Assembly (NCBI GenBank): GCA_913774795.1
Contig: CAJYIL010000210.1
Coordinates: forward strand, 1-7,110
From: Pseudobdellovibrionaceae bacterium
GTDB taxonomy: Bacteria; Bdellovibrionota; Bdellovibrionia; Bdellovibrionales; JAMPXM01
Direction of reading: 5' to 3'
DNA length: 7,110 nt
Of the stretch, positions 1 through 6,600 are shown in pieces. The position numbers and the translations under genes are program-made. A model generated the notes under the pieces. It was not told the DNA's origin. It worked only from the letters and a program-made list of their open reading frames with translations, and made no database searches. How positions within the stretch are numbered: the first letter of the stretch is position 1; each line of letters starts with the position of its first letter.

Positions 1-321
1 CACACGCAGTCGAATCTGATGGAAGAACTCAAAAAAATGCAGCGAGTGATGACGAAGCTCATCCCCGATGCGCCTCACGAGGTTCTTCTCGTGCTCGATG
101 CGAACTCTGGACAAAACGCGCTCATTCAAGCGCGCGAATTCAATCAAGCCCTCACGGTGACCGGCGTGGTTCTCACAAAACTCGACGGAACAGCGAAGGG
201 CGGAGTCGCGGTAGGCCTGGCTTGCGAACTGGGGCTCCCGATCAAATTGATCGGGGTCGGCGAAGGCATCGAAGACTTGCGCCGCTTCTCGCCGCAAGAA
301 TTCGTTGATTCGATTTTATAA
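1..321 (+). CDS. ftsY: FtsY, signal recognition particle receptor GTPase (3' end only)
   Basis: This is the last 106 residues of the SRP receptor, which docks ribosome-SRP complexes at the inner membrane for co-translational insertion. The reading frame is open from base 1 and ends with TAA at 319-321, so the N-terminal A and N domains and most of the G domain lie outside the window. Seen here are the stretch HTQSNLMEELKK, which normally follows the G3 DTAGR motif, the G4 specificity motif TKLD (fragment residues 59-62), the closing-loop motif DGTAKGG, and GVGE with the C-terminal EDLRRFSPQEFVDSIL. This C-terminus favours FtsY over its paralogue Ffh, which would continue into a methionine-rich M domain. 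An internal ATG at 19 is not the true start. A short hairpin follows the stop, and the next gene begins 183 nt downstream, so ftsY probably ends its transcription unit here. Confidence 0.95.
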   Translation, partial: HTQSNLMEELKKMQRVMTKLIPDAPHEVLLVLDANSGQNALIQAREFNQALTVTGVVLTKLDGTAKGGVAVGLACELGLPIKLIGVGEGIEDLRRFSPQEFVDSIL

Positions 322-327
322 TCGCGC

Positions 328-354
328 CCCGAATTGAGACACGGCTCAAACGGG
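328..354 (+). terminator. weak hairpin after ftsY, possible terminator
   Basis: CCCG (328-331) can pair with CGGG (351-354), and TTGAG (334-338) with CTCAA (345-349). The two short helices are separated by an AA/A internal loop and capped by a 6-nt loop. It lies just downstream of the ftsY stop, where a terminator would be expected. No U-tract follows (the next bases are CTTCGCGCC), so it is not a canonical intrinsic terminator. It could be an mRNA 3'-end stabilising hairpin or chance. Confidence 0.25.
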
Positions 355-419
355 CTTCGCGCCAGAGCTTGAATCTCGCCTCGTCATCATTGTTGATTCA
401 TTCGTCACATGTTCAGACT

Positions 420-448
420 TTGCACGAGTGTTTCGTTTGGTCGACAAT
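420..448 (+). promoter_or_regulatory. candidate sigma70-type promoter for the VWA gene
   Basis: TTGCAC (420-425) and GACAAT (443-448) are separated by 17 nt and lie about 56 nt upstream of the chosen start at 505. The match is only 3 of 6 for the -35 box and 4 of 6 for the -10 box. Support therefore comes mainly from spacing and from the spacer separating this gene from ftsY. Some promoter is expected here because the gene is not tightly linked to ftsY. Confidence 0.22.
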
Positions 449-504
449 AGGCCGTTTTTGAGCCTGCGCACTCTTTGCAATTTCCCGTCGTCACGGGGGA
501 TTCG

Positions 505-1551
505 ATGAAGCACGTGAAGTCGATTTTGAGCTCAGTCCCTGTCGCGACAACCTTCTGTTCTTGCTCGAACGCTGATTTTAAGATGATCGACGACGGTCAT
601 TTCAACGCAGCCGGAATTCATGTGCTGTCGGTCGAACAAGGTGTTGATGTGCAAGCGGACGCACCGGTCGATATTCTTTTTGTCATCGACAATTCCGCTT
701 CGATGAAACAAGAGCAAGTCAACTTCGGAGCCAAGATCGATGGTTTCATGTCGTTGATCAAAGATCTTAACTGGCATATCGCTTTAACGACCACTGATTC
801 GAAGGCGATGACGAAAGATGCGGGCGGCGCCGCGCGGGCGTGGAGCGACGGGCAACTTCGTCCATTCGATTCAGACGAGGGCAAACAATACGTTTTGAAA
901 TCGGATGAAATATCGGCGACCGAAGCTCAGGTGAAACTGGCGGCCGCTATTCAAGTCGGTCTTCTCGGAAGCGGTGATGAGCGAGGCGTGAATGCGGCCT
1001 ATCGCGCAATCGAGCGAAGCGCAGACACGGCCGCAAATGCTGGTTTCTTTCGCGCCAATGCGCGATTGGCGGTTGTTCTGATCTCGGACGAGAACGAATG
1101 CTCCAACGGCTCTTGCCTCTCGACATCACCTAAGAGCGTTCCCGCGAACCTTGTCTCGCTCGTGCAATCGACGTGGGGCCGCGACAAGATTTTTACATTC
1201 AATTCGATCGCGAAGATGGCGGCTGACACCAAATGCACGACGGCCGCGGTTGCGTCGGTCTACGAGGAGGCGTCTAACTTAACGGGCGGGGTGACGGGTT
1301 CTGTTTGTTCGAATGACTACACCACGCTCTTGTCGAACTTAGGAAACCGCGTCGTTGAGCTTGTGGATTCAATGCAGCTGAGCTGTCTTCCCGAGGACAT
1401 GAACGGCGACGGGATCGGCGATGTTTCGATCATCTCAACCGCGGGCCAGGAGGTAACGACCCCTTTTAAGCTGACAGGCGCGCGTCTCACTCTTTCGTCG
1501 CCTCTCGCCGAAGGTCACTACCGTCTTCAGTACCACTGCATGCCTCAATGA
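505..1551 (+). CDS. putative exported von Willebrand factor A domain protein
   Basis: Residue numbers count from ATG 505 (348 aa). That start is chosen because GGGGGA lies 4 nt upstream; an in-frame TTG at 475 has no clear ribosome binding site. The N-terminus (MKHVKSILSSVPVATTFCSC) looks like a short export signal. Cys18 or Cys20 could be lipidated, but neither has a good lipobox, so a lipoprotein is only possible. The VWA domain spans roughly residues 53-290: a hydrophobic strand leads into the MIDAS motif DNSAS (62-66), followed by LGSGDERGVNAA and the strand AVVLISDENE. Six further cysteines (199, 204, 244, 268, 294, 346) are even in number, consistent with disulfides outside the cytoplasm. 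Near the C-terminus DMNGDGIGD (298-306) resembles a DxNxDGxxD calcium loop. VWA/MIDAS domains usually bind a divalent metal and mediate protein contacts; the ligand here is unknown. The gene stands alone between ftsY and the zapA cluster. Confidence 0.8.
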   Translation: MKHVKSILSSVPVATTFCSCSNADFKMIDDGHFNAAGIHVLSVEQGVDVQADAPVDILFVIDNSASMKQEQVNFGAKIDGFMSLIKDLNWHIALTTTDSKAMTKDAGGAARAWSDGQLRPFDSDEGKQYVLKSDEISATEAQVKLAAAIQVGLLGSGDERGVNAAYRAIERSADTAANAGFFRANARLAVVLISDENECSNGSCLSTSPKSVPANLVSLVQSTWGRDKIFTFNSIAKMAADTKCTTAAVASVYEEASNLTGGVTGSVCSNDYTTLLSNLGNRVVELVDSMQLSCLPEDMNGDGIGDVSIISTAGQEVTTPFKLTGARLTLSSPLAEGHYRLQYHCMPQ

Positions 1552-1592
1552 CCGATTCAGACTAAAATCCAGTGACGCAAAGTCTAATAATG

Positions 1593-1625
1593 CGGCGCGC
1601 GTAGTAACCATAACTTCTCGCGCCG
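1593..1625 (+). terminator. GC-rich hairpin between the VWA gene and zapA
   Basis: CGGCGCG (1593-1599) pairs perfectly with CGCGCCG (1619-1625) around a 19-nt loop. TCAGTTTTCG follows, so a short four-T run starts 4 nt after the stem. The position 42 nt after the VWA stop suits a terminator, but the long loop and weak T-run make it a poor intrinsic one. It lies 25 nt before the zapA GTG and could instead be an operator-like dyad or part of the zapA leader. I found no convincing promoter for the downstream cluster in 1552-1650. Confidence 0.35.
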
Positions 1626-1650
1626 TCAGTTTTCGTCTACGCTCTAAGAC

Positions 1651-2004
1651 GTGAACGAGACTCCCAAATCCGACATCTCCAGGAAGCCTGCCGCAATGAC
1701 TTATGAAGTCGAAATTGCCGGCGTTCCTCTGCGCTTGAAATCCTCACATGATGAACAGACGGTGAAAGAACTTGTGCGCCTCGTGGATTCAAAAATCCGT
1801 GAAGCCCTGCCCCTCACAAAAACAGGTTCAATCCAAAACGCTTCGATCCTCGCGTCTCTCAATCTTGCCGAAGACTACTTGATGCTCAAACGCAAAGCCC
1901 TCTCAGAGCTCGACGGCCTCGAGGCCAAGGCAATGACGGTTATCACGGAATTTGAAAGAACTCGTTCGCAAGGCTCGTCCCCTAAGACTGCGCTCGATAA
2001 CTGA
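1651..2004 (+). CDS. zapA: cell division protein ZapA
   Basis: ZapA is a small cytoplasmic protein that cross-links FtsZ filaments and stabilises the Z-ring. The 117-residue product has the expected size. The ZapA fold appears as EVEIAGVPLRLKSS followed by DEQTVKELVRLVDSKIREAL, the strand pair and first helix of the globular head. A long helix then runs from NASILASLNLAEDYLMLKRKALSELDG to the end, the usual C-terminal coiled coil for dimerisation. The start is uncertain. GTG 1651 gives the longest product but has a weak ribosome binding site (TAAGA). ATG 1696 has AGGAAG at 1681-1686, 9 nt upstream, and would give 102 residues with the domain intact. It is the first gene of the five-gene cluster, 38 nt before the cyclo-ligase gene. 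zapA next to this cyclo-ligase is a common proteobacterial arrangement; the 6S RNA gene often found between them cannot fit here. Confidence 0.85.
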   Translation: MNETPKSDISRKPAAMTYEVEIAGVPLRLKSSHDEQTVKELVRLVDSKIREALPLTKTGSIQNASILASLNLAEDYLMLKRKALSELDGLEAKAMTVITEFERTRSQGSSPKTALDN

Positions 2005-2042
2005 CGCGCTGTCTTCTGGGCCTTATTGCTTAGAGGACTTTC

Positions 2043-2666
2043 ATGCTGACCAAGGCCGTCTTGCGCCAAGCCTTTCGCACAAACCTTGATCGAATCTATT
2101 CAGACTCATCGGGGCATGACCACGCAAAACTTGCTGAAGACTCACGTGCGCTCGCCGCGCGTCTCACTGAATTTTTGCGTGTGCAGAGCGGAGTCTGGGC
2201 GGGCTTCGAGCCCATGGGTTTTGAACCCGACATTCGCGCCGCGATTGAAGCCTCGACGCACATTCAGTGGGCGTATCCGCGAGTCGAGCATGAAAACACG
2301 TTGAGCTTTTACTCGGTCGCATCGCGCGATGAACTCGTGAAAAATCAATGGGGAATTTGGGAGCCAGATCCAATGCGCGCTCGCCGCGTGCAAGCATCTG
2401 ACTTTCACGGCCTCCTGATCCCAGGACTGGCCTTCGATGAAAAAGGAAATCGCCTCGGGCGCGGAAAAGGTTATTACGACCGCGCGCTCGCTGGGCTCTG
2501 CAGTAGCGTCAGCGCGACCGCCGGTCGCGACAACATTCAACCATTAAAAATCGGAATCGCGCTCGAGCGCCAGATTGCGCAACACGAGTTGCCGCATGAT
2601 GCGCACGACATCGCGATGGACTTGGTCGTGACGGAGTCACGCACCCTGAAAGGAACTTCAAGATGA
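2043..2666 (+). CDS. 5-formyltetrahydrofolate cyclo-ligase
   Basis: This cytoplasmic enzyme (5,10-methenyltetrahydrofolate synthetase, EC 6.3.3.2; YgfA/FAU1 family) uses ATP to turn 5-formyl-THF into 5,10-methenyl-THF, returning an inert folate to the one-carbon pool. The 207-residue length is normal. Family marks are the N-terminal basic helix LTKAVLRQAFR (Lys4 and Arg8 placed for nucleotide phosphate binding), the AYPRVE segment, and the signature LLIPGLAFDEKGNRLGRGKGYYDR at residues 124-147, whose glycine-rich GRGKGYYDR binds ATP and substrate. The ending LPHDAHDIAMDLVVTES is also typical. About 15 residues after YYDR (roughly 150-166) look like a variable loop insertion. AGAGGA at 2032-2037 sits 5 nt before the ATG and supports the start. 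The stop overlaps the rny start by 4 nt (ATGA), suggesting translational coupling. Confidence 0.93.
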   Translation: MLTKAVLRQAFRTNLDRIYSDSSGHDHAKLAEDSRALAARLTEFLRVQSGVWAGFEPMGFEPDIRAAIEASTHIQWAYPRVEHENTLSFYSVASRDELVKNQWGIWEPDPMRARRVQASDFHGLLIPGLAFDEKGNRLGRGKGYYDRALAGLCSSVSATAGRDNIQPLKIGIALERQIAQHELPHDAHDIAMDLVVTESRTLKGTSR

Positions 2667-4240
2667 ACGATATCATTCTGAGCATCGTGCTCGCCCTGGT
2701 CGGCCTCTGTGTCGGCGCGATCGGCATGCTCTTCGTTAAAAAAGCTCAAGACGAAAAAACGAAGAAGTCAGCGGCCGACGAAGCGGAGAAGATCGTCACG
2801 AAAGCGCGTAACGAAGCTCAGCGCATCGACCGCGAGTCGAAGCAGCGTGCGAAAGATTTCGAATCTCGCGCGAAATCGAACACGGATAAAGAGATTCAAA
2901 AGCAGCGCCAAAAACTCACTCAAGAAGAGAAAGCGCTCGTCGATAAAGAGTCGAAGCTCGAAAAAGAGTTCCAGAACAAAGAGCAAGAACTCGAACAAAG
3001 GCTTCAAGAGATCGCGGCTCGCGACGAGAAGATTAAGATCGCCGAAAAGCGCATGATCGAACTTGAATCCGAGCAAGATCGCCGCAAGAACGAGCTGCAA
3101 GCGCGCATTGAAGCCGTCTCAGGGCTCTCGGCCGCCGAAGCAAAACGCGAGATGATCGACGCTCTAACGGCCGATGTTCGCGCCGAAGCCTCGAAGAAAG
3201 CGACCGAGATCGAAGCCGAAGCACAAAAAGAAGCCGAAGCAAAAGCAAAGCGCATCATCGCGATGGCGGTTGCTCGTTACGCGTCTGAGTACACATCTGA
3301 ACGAACAGTTTCGGTGATCAATCTGCCTTCAGAAGAGATGAAAGGTAAGATCATCGGCCGCGAAGGCCGCAACATCCGCGCGATGGAGGCCGCAACCGGC
3401 GTCGATCTCATCGTCGATGAAACTCCTGAAGCCGTTGTCATTTCGTCGTTCGATCCGGTTCGCCGCGATGTCGCTCGCAAAGCTCTCGAGAAGTTGATGG
3501 AAGACGGGCGCGTCCACCCGGCGCGCATCGAAGAAGTCACCGATAAGGTCAAAAAAGAAATCTTCAAGTCGATGAAAGAAGACGGAGAGAAAGCCGTCAC
3601 GGAACTTGGGCTTGCCGGCATTCACCCAGAAGTCGTCAAAGTTTTAGGCTCTTTGAAGTACCGCTCAACGCTCACGCAAAACGTTTTGCAACACTCGATC
3701 GAGGTGGGTTTCTTAGCGGGCATGATGGCCGGAGAACTCGGGCTCGATGCAAAGCGCGCACGTCGTGCGGGCCTCTTGCATGATATCGGCAAGGGTCTCG
3801 ATCACACGATCGAAGGTTCGCACGCGATCGTCGGGGCCGAGTTCTTGAAAAAATACGGCGAGCACGAAACAGTTTGTCACGCGGTTCGCGCTCACCACGA
3901 CGAAGAGAAACCGTCGACGGTTCTCGCATTCATCGTTCAGGCCGCCAACATCATTTCGAATTCGCGTCCGGGTGCTCGTCGCGCGTCGATGGACACCTAT
4001 ATCCGCCGCATGGAAGACATGGAATCGATCGGGAATTCGTTCGACGGCGTCGTTCGTACGTTCGCGGTGCAAACCGGCAAGGAACTTCGCGTTCTCGTCG
4101 AAGCCTCTCGAGTGACCGACGAACAAGCGTCGATGCTCTCTTACGACATCGCTCGCAAGATCGAACGCGAACTCGCGTATGCGGGCCAAGTCAAAGTCAC
4201 GGTCGTTCGTGAAGTTCGCGTCGTGGAGCACGCGCGATGA
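2663..4240 (+). CDS. rny: ribonuclease Y, membrane-anchored endoribonuclease
   Basis: RNase Y starts mRNA decay by endonucleolytic cleavage and is held at the inner face of the membrane. The 525-residue length matches the family. Domains in order are: one N-terminal transmembrane helix (residues about 3-25); a long Lys/Glu-rich coiled coil (about 27-200); a KH RNA-binding domain (about 210-275) with the GxxG loop GREG at 232-235; and an HD domain with the metal-binding pair His373-Asp374 in LLHDIGKG, plus downstream AVRAHHDEEKP and QAANIISNSRPGARRAS. The C-terminal region ending ERELAYAGQVKVTVVREVR is also characteristic. AAAGGA at 2649-2654, 8 nt upstream, supports the start. ATGA overlaps join it to the cyclo-ligase gene before and tyrS after. 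Nothing is missing, so the protein should be active. Its genomic link to a ferredoxin/RGG protein two genes downstream is noted separately. Confidence 0.97.
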   Translation: MNDIILSIVLALVGLCVGAIGMLFVKKAQDEKTKKSAADEAEKIVTKARNEAQRIDRESKQRAKDFESRAKSNTDKEIQKQRQKLTQEEKALVDKESKLEKEFQNKEQELEQRLQEIAARDEKIKIAEKRMIELESEQDRRKNELQARIEAVSGLSAAEAKREMIDALTADVRAEASKKATEIEAEAQKEAEAKAKRIIAMAVARYASEYTSERTVSVINLPSEEMKGKIIGREGRNIRAMEAATGVDLIVDETPEAVVISSFDPVRRDVARKALEKLMEDGRVHPARIEEVTDKVKKEIFKSMKEDGEKAVTELGLAGIHPEVVKVLGSLKYRSTLTQNVLQHSIEVGFLAGMMAGELGLDAKRARRAGLLHDIGKGLDHTIEGSHAIVGAEFLKKYGEHETVCHAVRAHHDEEKPSTVLAFIVQAANIISNSRPGARRASMDTYIRRMEDMESIGNSFDGVVRTFAVQTGKELRVLVEASRVTDEQASMLSYDIARKIERELAYAGQVKVTVVREVRVVEHAR

Positions 4241-5469
4241 GTTTCCTGCCTCCGAAAGAACAGCTCGCTTTATTGAAACGCGGGGTCGCCGACCTCGTGA
4301 GCGAAGAAGACCTGATGAAGAAGCTGGAGCGTTCGTACAAGAACAATGCTCCTCTTCGAATCAAGGCGGGCTTTGATCCCACGCGTCCTGATCTTCACTT
4401 CGGGCACACCGTTTTGATGAACAAGATGAAGCAGTTTCAGGATTTGGGTCACCAAGTGATCTTCCTGGTCGGAGACTTCACCGCGCGCATCGGGGATCCA
4501 ACGGGCAAGAACGAAACTCGTCCTCCGCTGACTCCTGAAGAGATCGCGGTGAACGCAAAAACGTACGTGGCCCAAGCGTTTAAGATTCTGGATGAGAAAA
4601 AAACTGAGCTTGCGTGGAACGCCACTTGGTTCAACGCCATGTCTCCGGCTGACTTCATTCGTTTGTCATCACAGTACACGGTCGCGCGCATGCTTGAGCG
4701 CGATGATTTCTCGAAGCGCTACAAGTCCGGAACACCGATTGCGCTTCACGAGTTCTTGTATCCCCTCGTTCAAGGTTACGACTCGGTCGCGTTGAAGGCC
4801 GATCTCGAGCTTGGTGGAACAGACCAACTCTTTAACTTGTTGGTCGGCCGAGATCTTCAGCGCGTTTACGGGCAGGAAGCCCAAGTTGTCATGACGATGC
4901 CGATCCTCGAAGGTCTCGACGGCGTCCAAAAGATGTCGAAGTCGCTCGATAACTATATCGGCGTCGACGAAAATCCGCGCGACATGTTCGGCAAGACCAT
5001 GCGTGTTTCGGATGAGTTGATGATGCGTTACTACGAGCTCCTGACCGATGTTCCGGTTGGCGAGCTTGAGAAAATGAAAGCGGATTTGAAGTCGGGCGCT
5101 CTTCACCCTCGCACGGCGAAAGTTCGCTTGGGCGAGATGATGGTCGCGCGCTTTCACGGCGCAGACGCCGGCCGCGCCGCCGTCGAAGAGTTCGACCGTA
5201 TCTTCGTTAACAAAGGACTTCCGGATGAAATGCCGGAGTTCCGCGCGCCCGTGGCGAAATTTGCGGGCGAAGTCGACGTTGCGTCACTACTGAAAGAGTA
5301 CGACTTGGTCGCATCGACATCAGACGCACGTCGTTTGCTTCAGTCGAATTCGGTTGAGATCGACGGCGCAAAAGTCACCGCGGTGAAACACAAATTCGAT
5401 TTCAAAGCCGGCTCTTCGGTCGTCTTGAAAGTCGGCAAGAAGAAGTTCGCGCGGCTTCACATTGATTGA
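4237..5469 (+). CDS. tyrS: tyrosyl-tRNA synthetase (class I)
   Basis: TyrRS attaches tyrosine to tRNA-Tyr in the cytoplasm. The 410-residue product carries the class I signatures: the HIGH motif as HFGH (residues 54-57, within GFDPTRPDLHFGH) and KMSKS at 232-236. The segment VGDFTARIGDPTGK follows the HIGH motif, as in the TyrZ-like branch of bacterial TyrRS rather than the E. coli TyrS branch. GGTDQLFNLLVGRDLQR (about 193-209) belongs to the conserved Rossmann core. The last 70 or so residues (DARRLLQSNSVEIDGAKV onward) form an S4-like RNA-binding domain. The GTG/GGAG context at 4225-4228 puts a Shine-Dalgarno 8 nt before the ATG. The start overlaps the rny stop in an ATGA, so the two genes are probably translated together. 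No T-box or similar tRNA-sensing leader can precede it, because the gene lies inside the cluster. Confidence 0.96.
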   Translation: MSFLPPKEQLALLKRGVADLVSEEDLMKKLERSYKNNAPLRIKAGFDPTRPDLHFGHTVLMNKMKQFQDLGHQVIFLVGDFTARIGDPTGKNETRPPLTPEEIAVNAKTYVAQAFKILDEKKTELAWNATWFNAMSPADFIRLSSQYTVARMLERDDFSKRYKSGTPIALHEFLYPLVQGYDSVALKADLELGGTDQLFNLLVGRDLQRVYGQEAQVVMTMPILEGLDGVQKMSKSLDNYIGVDENPRDMFGKTMRVSDELMMRYYELLTDVPVGELEKMKADLKSGALHPRTAKVRLGEMMVARFHGADAGRAAVEEFDRIFVNKGLPDEMPEFRAPVAKFAGEVDVASLLKEYDLVASTSDARRLLQSNSVEIDGAKVTAVKHKFDFKAGSSVVLKVGKKKFARLHID

Positions 5470-5485
5470 GAGTAGGGCTTAAGCG

Positions 5486-6559
5486 ATGAAGGTTAAATTC
5501 ATTCCGCAAAACGTAGAGTTTGAAATCAAGCCGAACCAATCGGTGATGCACGTCGCGCAAGACCACGGCATTTACATCAAGTCGGTGTGCAAGGGTGTTC
5601 CCTCGTGCGCCGAGTGCCGCGTGCGCATCGTCGAAGGTGAGCACAACGTCTTGCCGCCGGGCTCGGAAGAACTTTCGTTGATCGGAACAGGGCACTTCAT
5701 CGATCGTCGTCGTCTCTCGTGTCAGCTGAAATGCTTCGGCGACATCACGGTCGACATGAATGAGCAAATCGCAAAAGAGCAGGGCTTGATCGTTGGCCGT
5801 AAGAAAAAGTCGGCGATCAAAGATGACCGTGTCGAACAGGCCGTCGTTCGTCGCTCCGAGGAATCTTCGAATGACGGAGAAGAGTCGGGCGAGGGTGGCA
5901 GCTCTCGTCCCGCGCGCGGAGACCGCGGAAGTCGTTCGCGCAGCGACAGTCGCGGCGGCGGCGGTGAGAACCGCGGCGGCGAAAGCCGACTCGGAGGAGA
6001 AGGCCCTCGCGGAGGAGAAAACCGCGGACGCTCGCGCGACAACCGCGGGTCTCGCGACAACGCGCAGACAGGTTCACGCAACAACCCAGATCCTCGCGAC
6101 AACACGCAGGCAGGATCCCGTGAATCATCAGGTAGCGATGCATCGGCAGCCAGCGCGCAAGCGGGCCAAGCCGTCGGCGGCTCGATGCCGTCGATGCAAC
6201 CGAGCCAAGCTCCGAGCCGGCCGGGTGAGCCGAGCCGTCCAGGACAACCGGCGCAGCCACGCGGCGACCGCCAAAACCAAAACCGCGATCAAAACCAAAA
6301 CCGCCAGCAAAACGCCCGCGGCCCGCGCCCCGAAGGATCGTCGCGTCCGCAGAACCAACAGCCGCGCCCGCCGAGACCCGAAGGTCAGGCGGCCGGAGAG
6401 GGCGGAGAGACCCGTGAAGGCGGAGGCAAACGTCGCCGTCGCCGTCGCGGTAAAGGCGGCGGTGGCGTCCACGCGCAAGGTCAGGGACCATCGCAAGGGC
6501 AAGGTCCCCAGACGCCAAACGCGCAAGGTCCAAAGTCGCAGAATCCAGGCCAGTCCTAA
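5486..6559 (+). CDS. [2Fe-2S] ferredoxin-domain protein with long RGG/QN-rich disordered tail
   Basis: Residues 1-105 form a plant-type [2Fe-2S] ferredoxin domain: a beta-grasp opening (MKVKFIPQNVEFEIKPNQSV), cluster ligands Cys35, Cys41 and Cys44 in CKGVPSCAEC (spacing C-x5-C-x2-C), and the fourth, Cys79, in RRLSCQ; Cys83 is extra. Such domains carry one electron or sense redox state. The remaining 250 or so residues are low complexity and surely disordered: an acidic stretch (115-138), an Arg/Gly region with RGG triplets (141-190), repeats of RDNxQxGSR (190-198 and 204-212), a Ser/Pro/Gln segment, QNQNRDQNQNR (263-273), a KRRRRRR cluster with GKGGGG (315-327), and a Gln/Gly/Pro end. RGG and poly-Arg tails of this type commonly bind RNA. 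AGGG at 5474-5477 lies 8 nt upstream of the ATG, and tyrS ends 16 nt before. The ferredoxin assignment is firm; any RNA role is inference. Confidence 0.85.
   Translation: MKVKFIPQNVEFEIKPNQSVMHVAQDHGIYIKSVCKGVPSCAECRVRIVEGEHNVLPPGSEELSLIGTGHFIDRRRLSCQLKCFGDITVDMNEQIAKEQGLIVGRKKKSAIKDDRVEQAVVRRSEESSNDGEESGEGGSSRPARGDRGSRSRSDSRGGGGENRGGESRLGGEGPRGGENRGRSRDNRGSRDNAQTGSRNNPDPRDNTQAGSRESSGSDASAASAQAGQAVGGSMPSMQPSQAPSRPGEPSRPGQPAQPRGDRQNQNRDQNQNRQQNARGPRPEGSSRPQNQQPRPPRPEGQAAGEGGETREGGGKRRRRRRGKGGGGVHAQGQGPSQGQGPQTPNAQGPKSQNPGQS
6053..6121 (+). repeat. imperfect 42-bp-period repeat inside the ferredoxin tail
   Basis: Bases 6053-6079 and 6095-6121 encode RDNAQTGSR and RDNTQAGSR, two copies of the same nine-residue unit 14 residues apart. 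A related shorter unit, RDNRGSR, lies just upstream and ends at residue 190. The DNA copies differ at several positions, so this is an aged duplication or compositional convergence in a low-complexity coding segment. Confidence 0.6.
6272..6304 (+). repeat. 18-bp tandem repeat encoding QNQNR units
   Basis: CAAAACCAAAACCGC occurs identically at 6272-6286 and 6290-6304, an 18-bp period. It encodes Q-N-Q-N-R twice (residues 263-267 and 269-273). The identical DNA suggests a recent replication-slippage duplication, making this a likely site of length variation between strains. Confidence 0.75.
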
Positions 6560-6566
6560 GTTTTAG

Positions 6567-6592
6567 AGAGTTTCACAGAGTTTCAGAGAATC
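6567..6592 (+). repeat. short 10-bp tandem repeat after the cluster
   Basis: AGAGTTTCAC (6567-6576) is followed directly by AGAGTTTCAG (6577-6586) and a partial third unit, AGAATC. The repeat sits 8 nt after the stop of the ferredoxin gene. Its purine-rich strand has no obvious hairpin. It may be slippage in neutral sequence or a protein binding site; nothing in the sequence decides. Confidence 0.5.
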
Positions 6593-6600
6593 GGGGAGAA

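Noticed and set aside
334..344. TTGAGACACGG shared by the ftsY 3' spacer and the start of gpmA (6964-6974)
   Set aside because: An 11-base match is expected several times by chance in a window this size, and the second copy is coding sequence for the conserved RHG motif.
2005..2042. Possible 6S RNA gene between zapA and the cyclo-ligase gene
   Set aside because: 6S RNA often lies here in proteobacteria, but the gap is only 38 nt and holds just the cyclo-ligase ribosome binding site.
2768..3258. Several antisense and alternate frames across the RNase Y coiled coil
   Set aside because: They are shadows of a highly biased Lys/Glu/Arg coding sequence; RNase Y is unambiguous in this stretch.
5793..6566. 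A 257-codon frame overlapping the ferredoxin tail on the + strand, with a 238-codon antisense frame at 5817-6533
   Set aside because: Both arise because the GC-rich, low-complexity tail has few stop codons in any frame. Their products are compositionally odd Arg/Ala-rich strings without domains, and neither has a recognised ribosome binding site. The frame starting at 5486 contains a clear ferredoxin domain and reads straight through.
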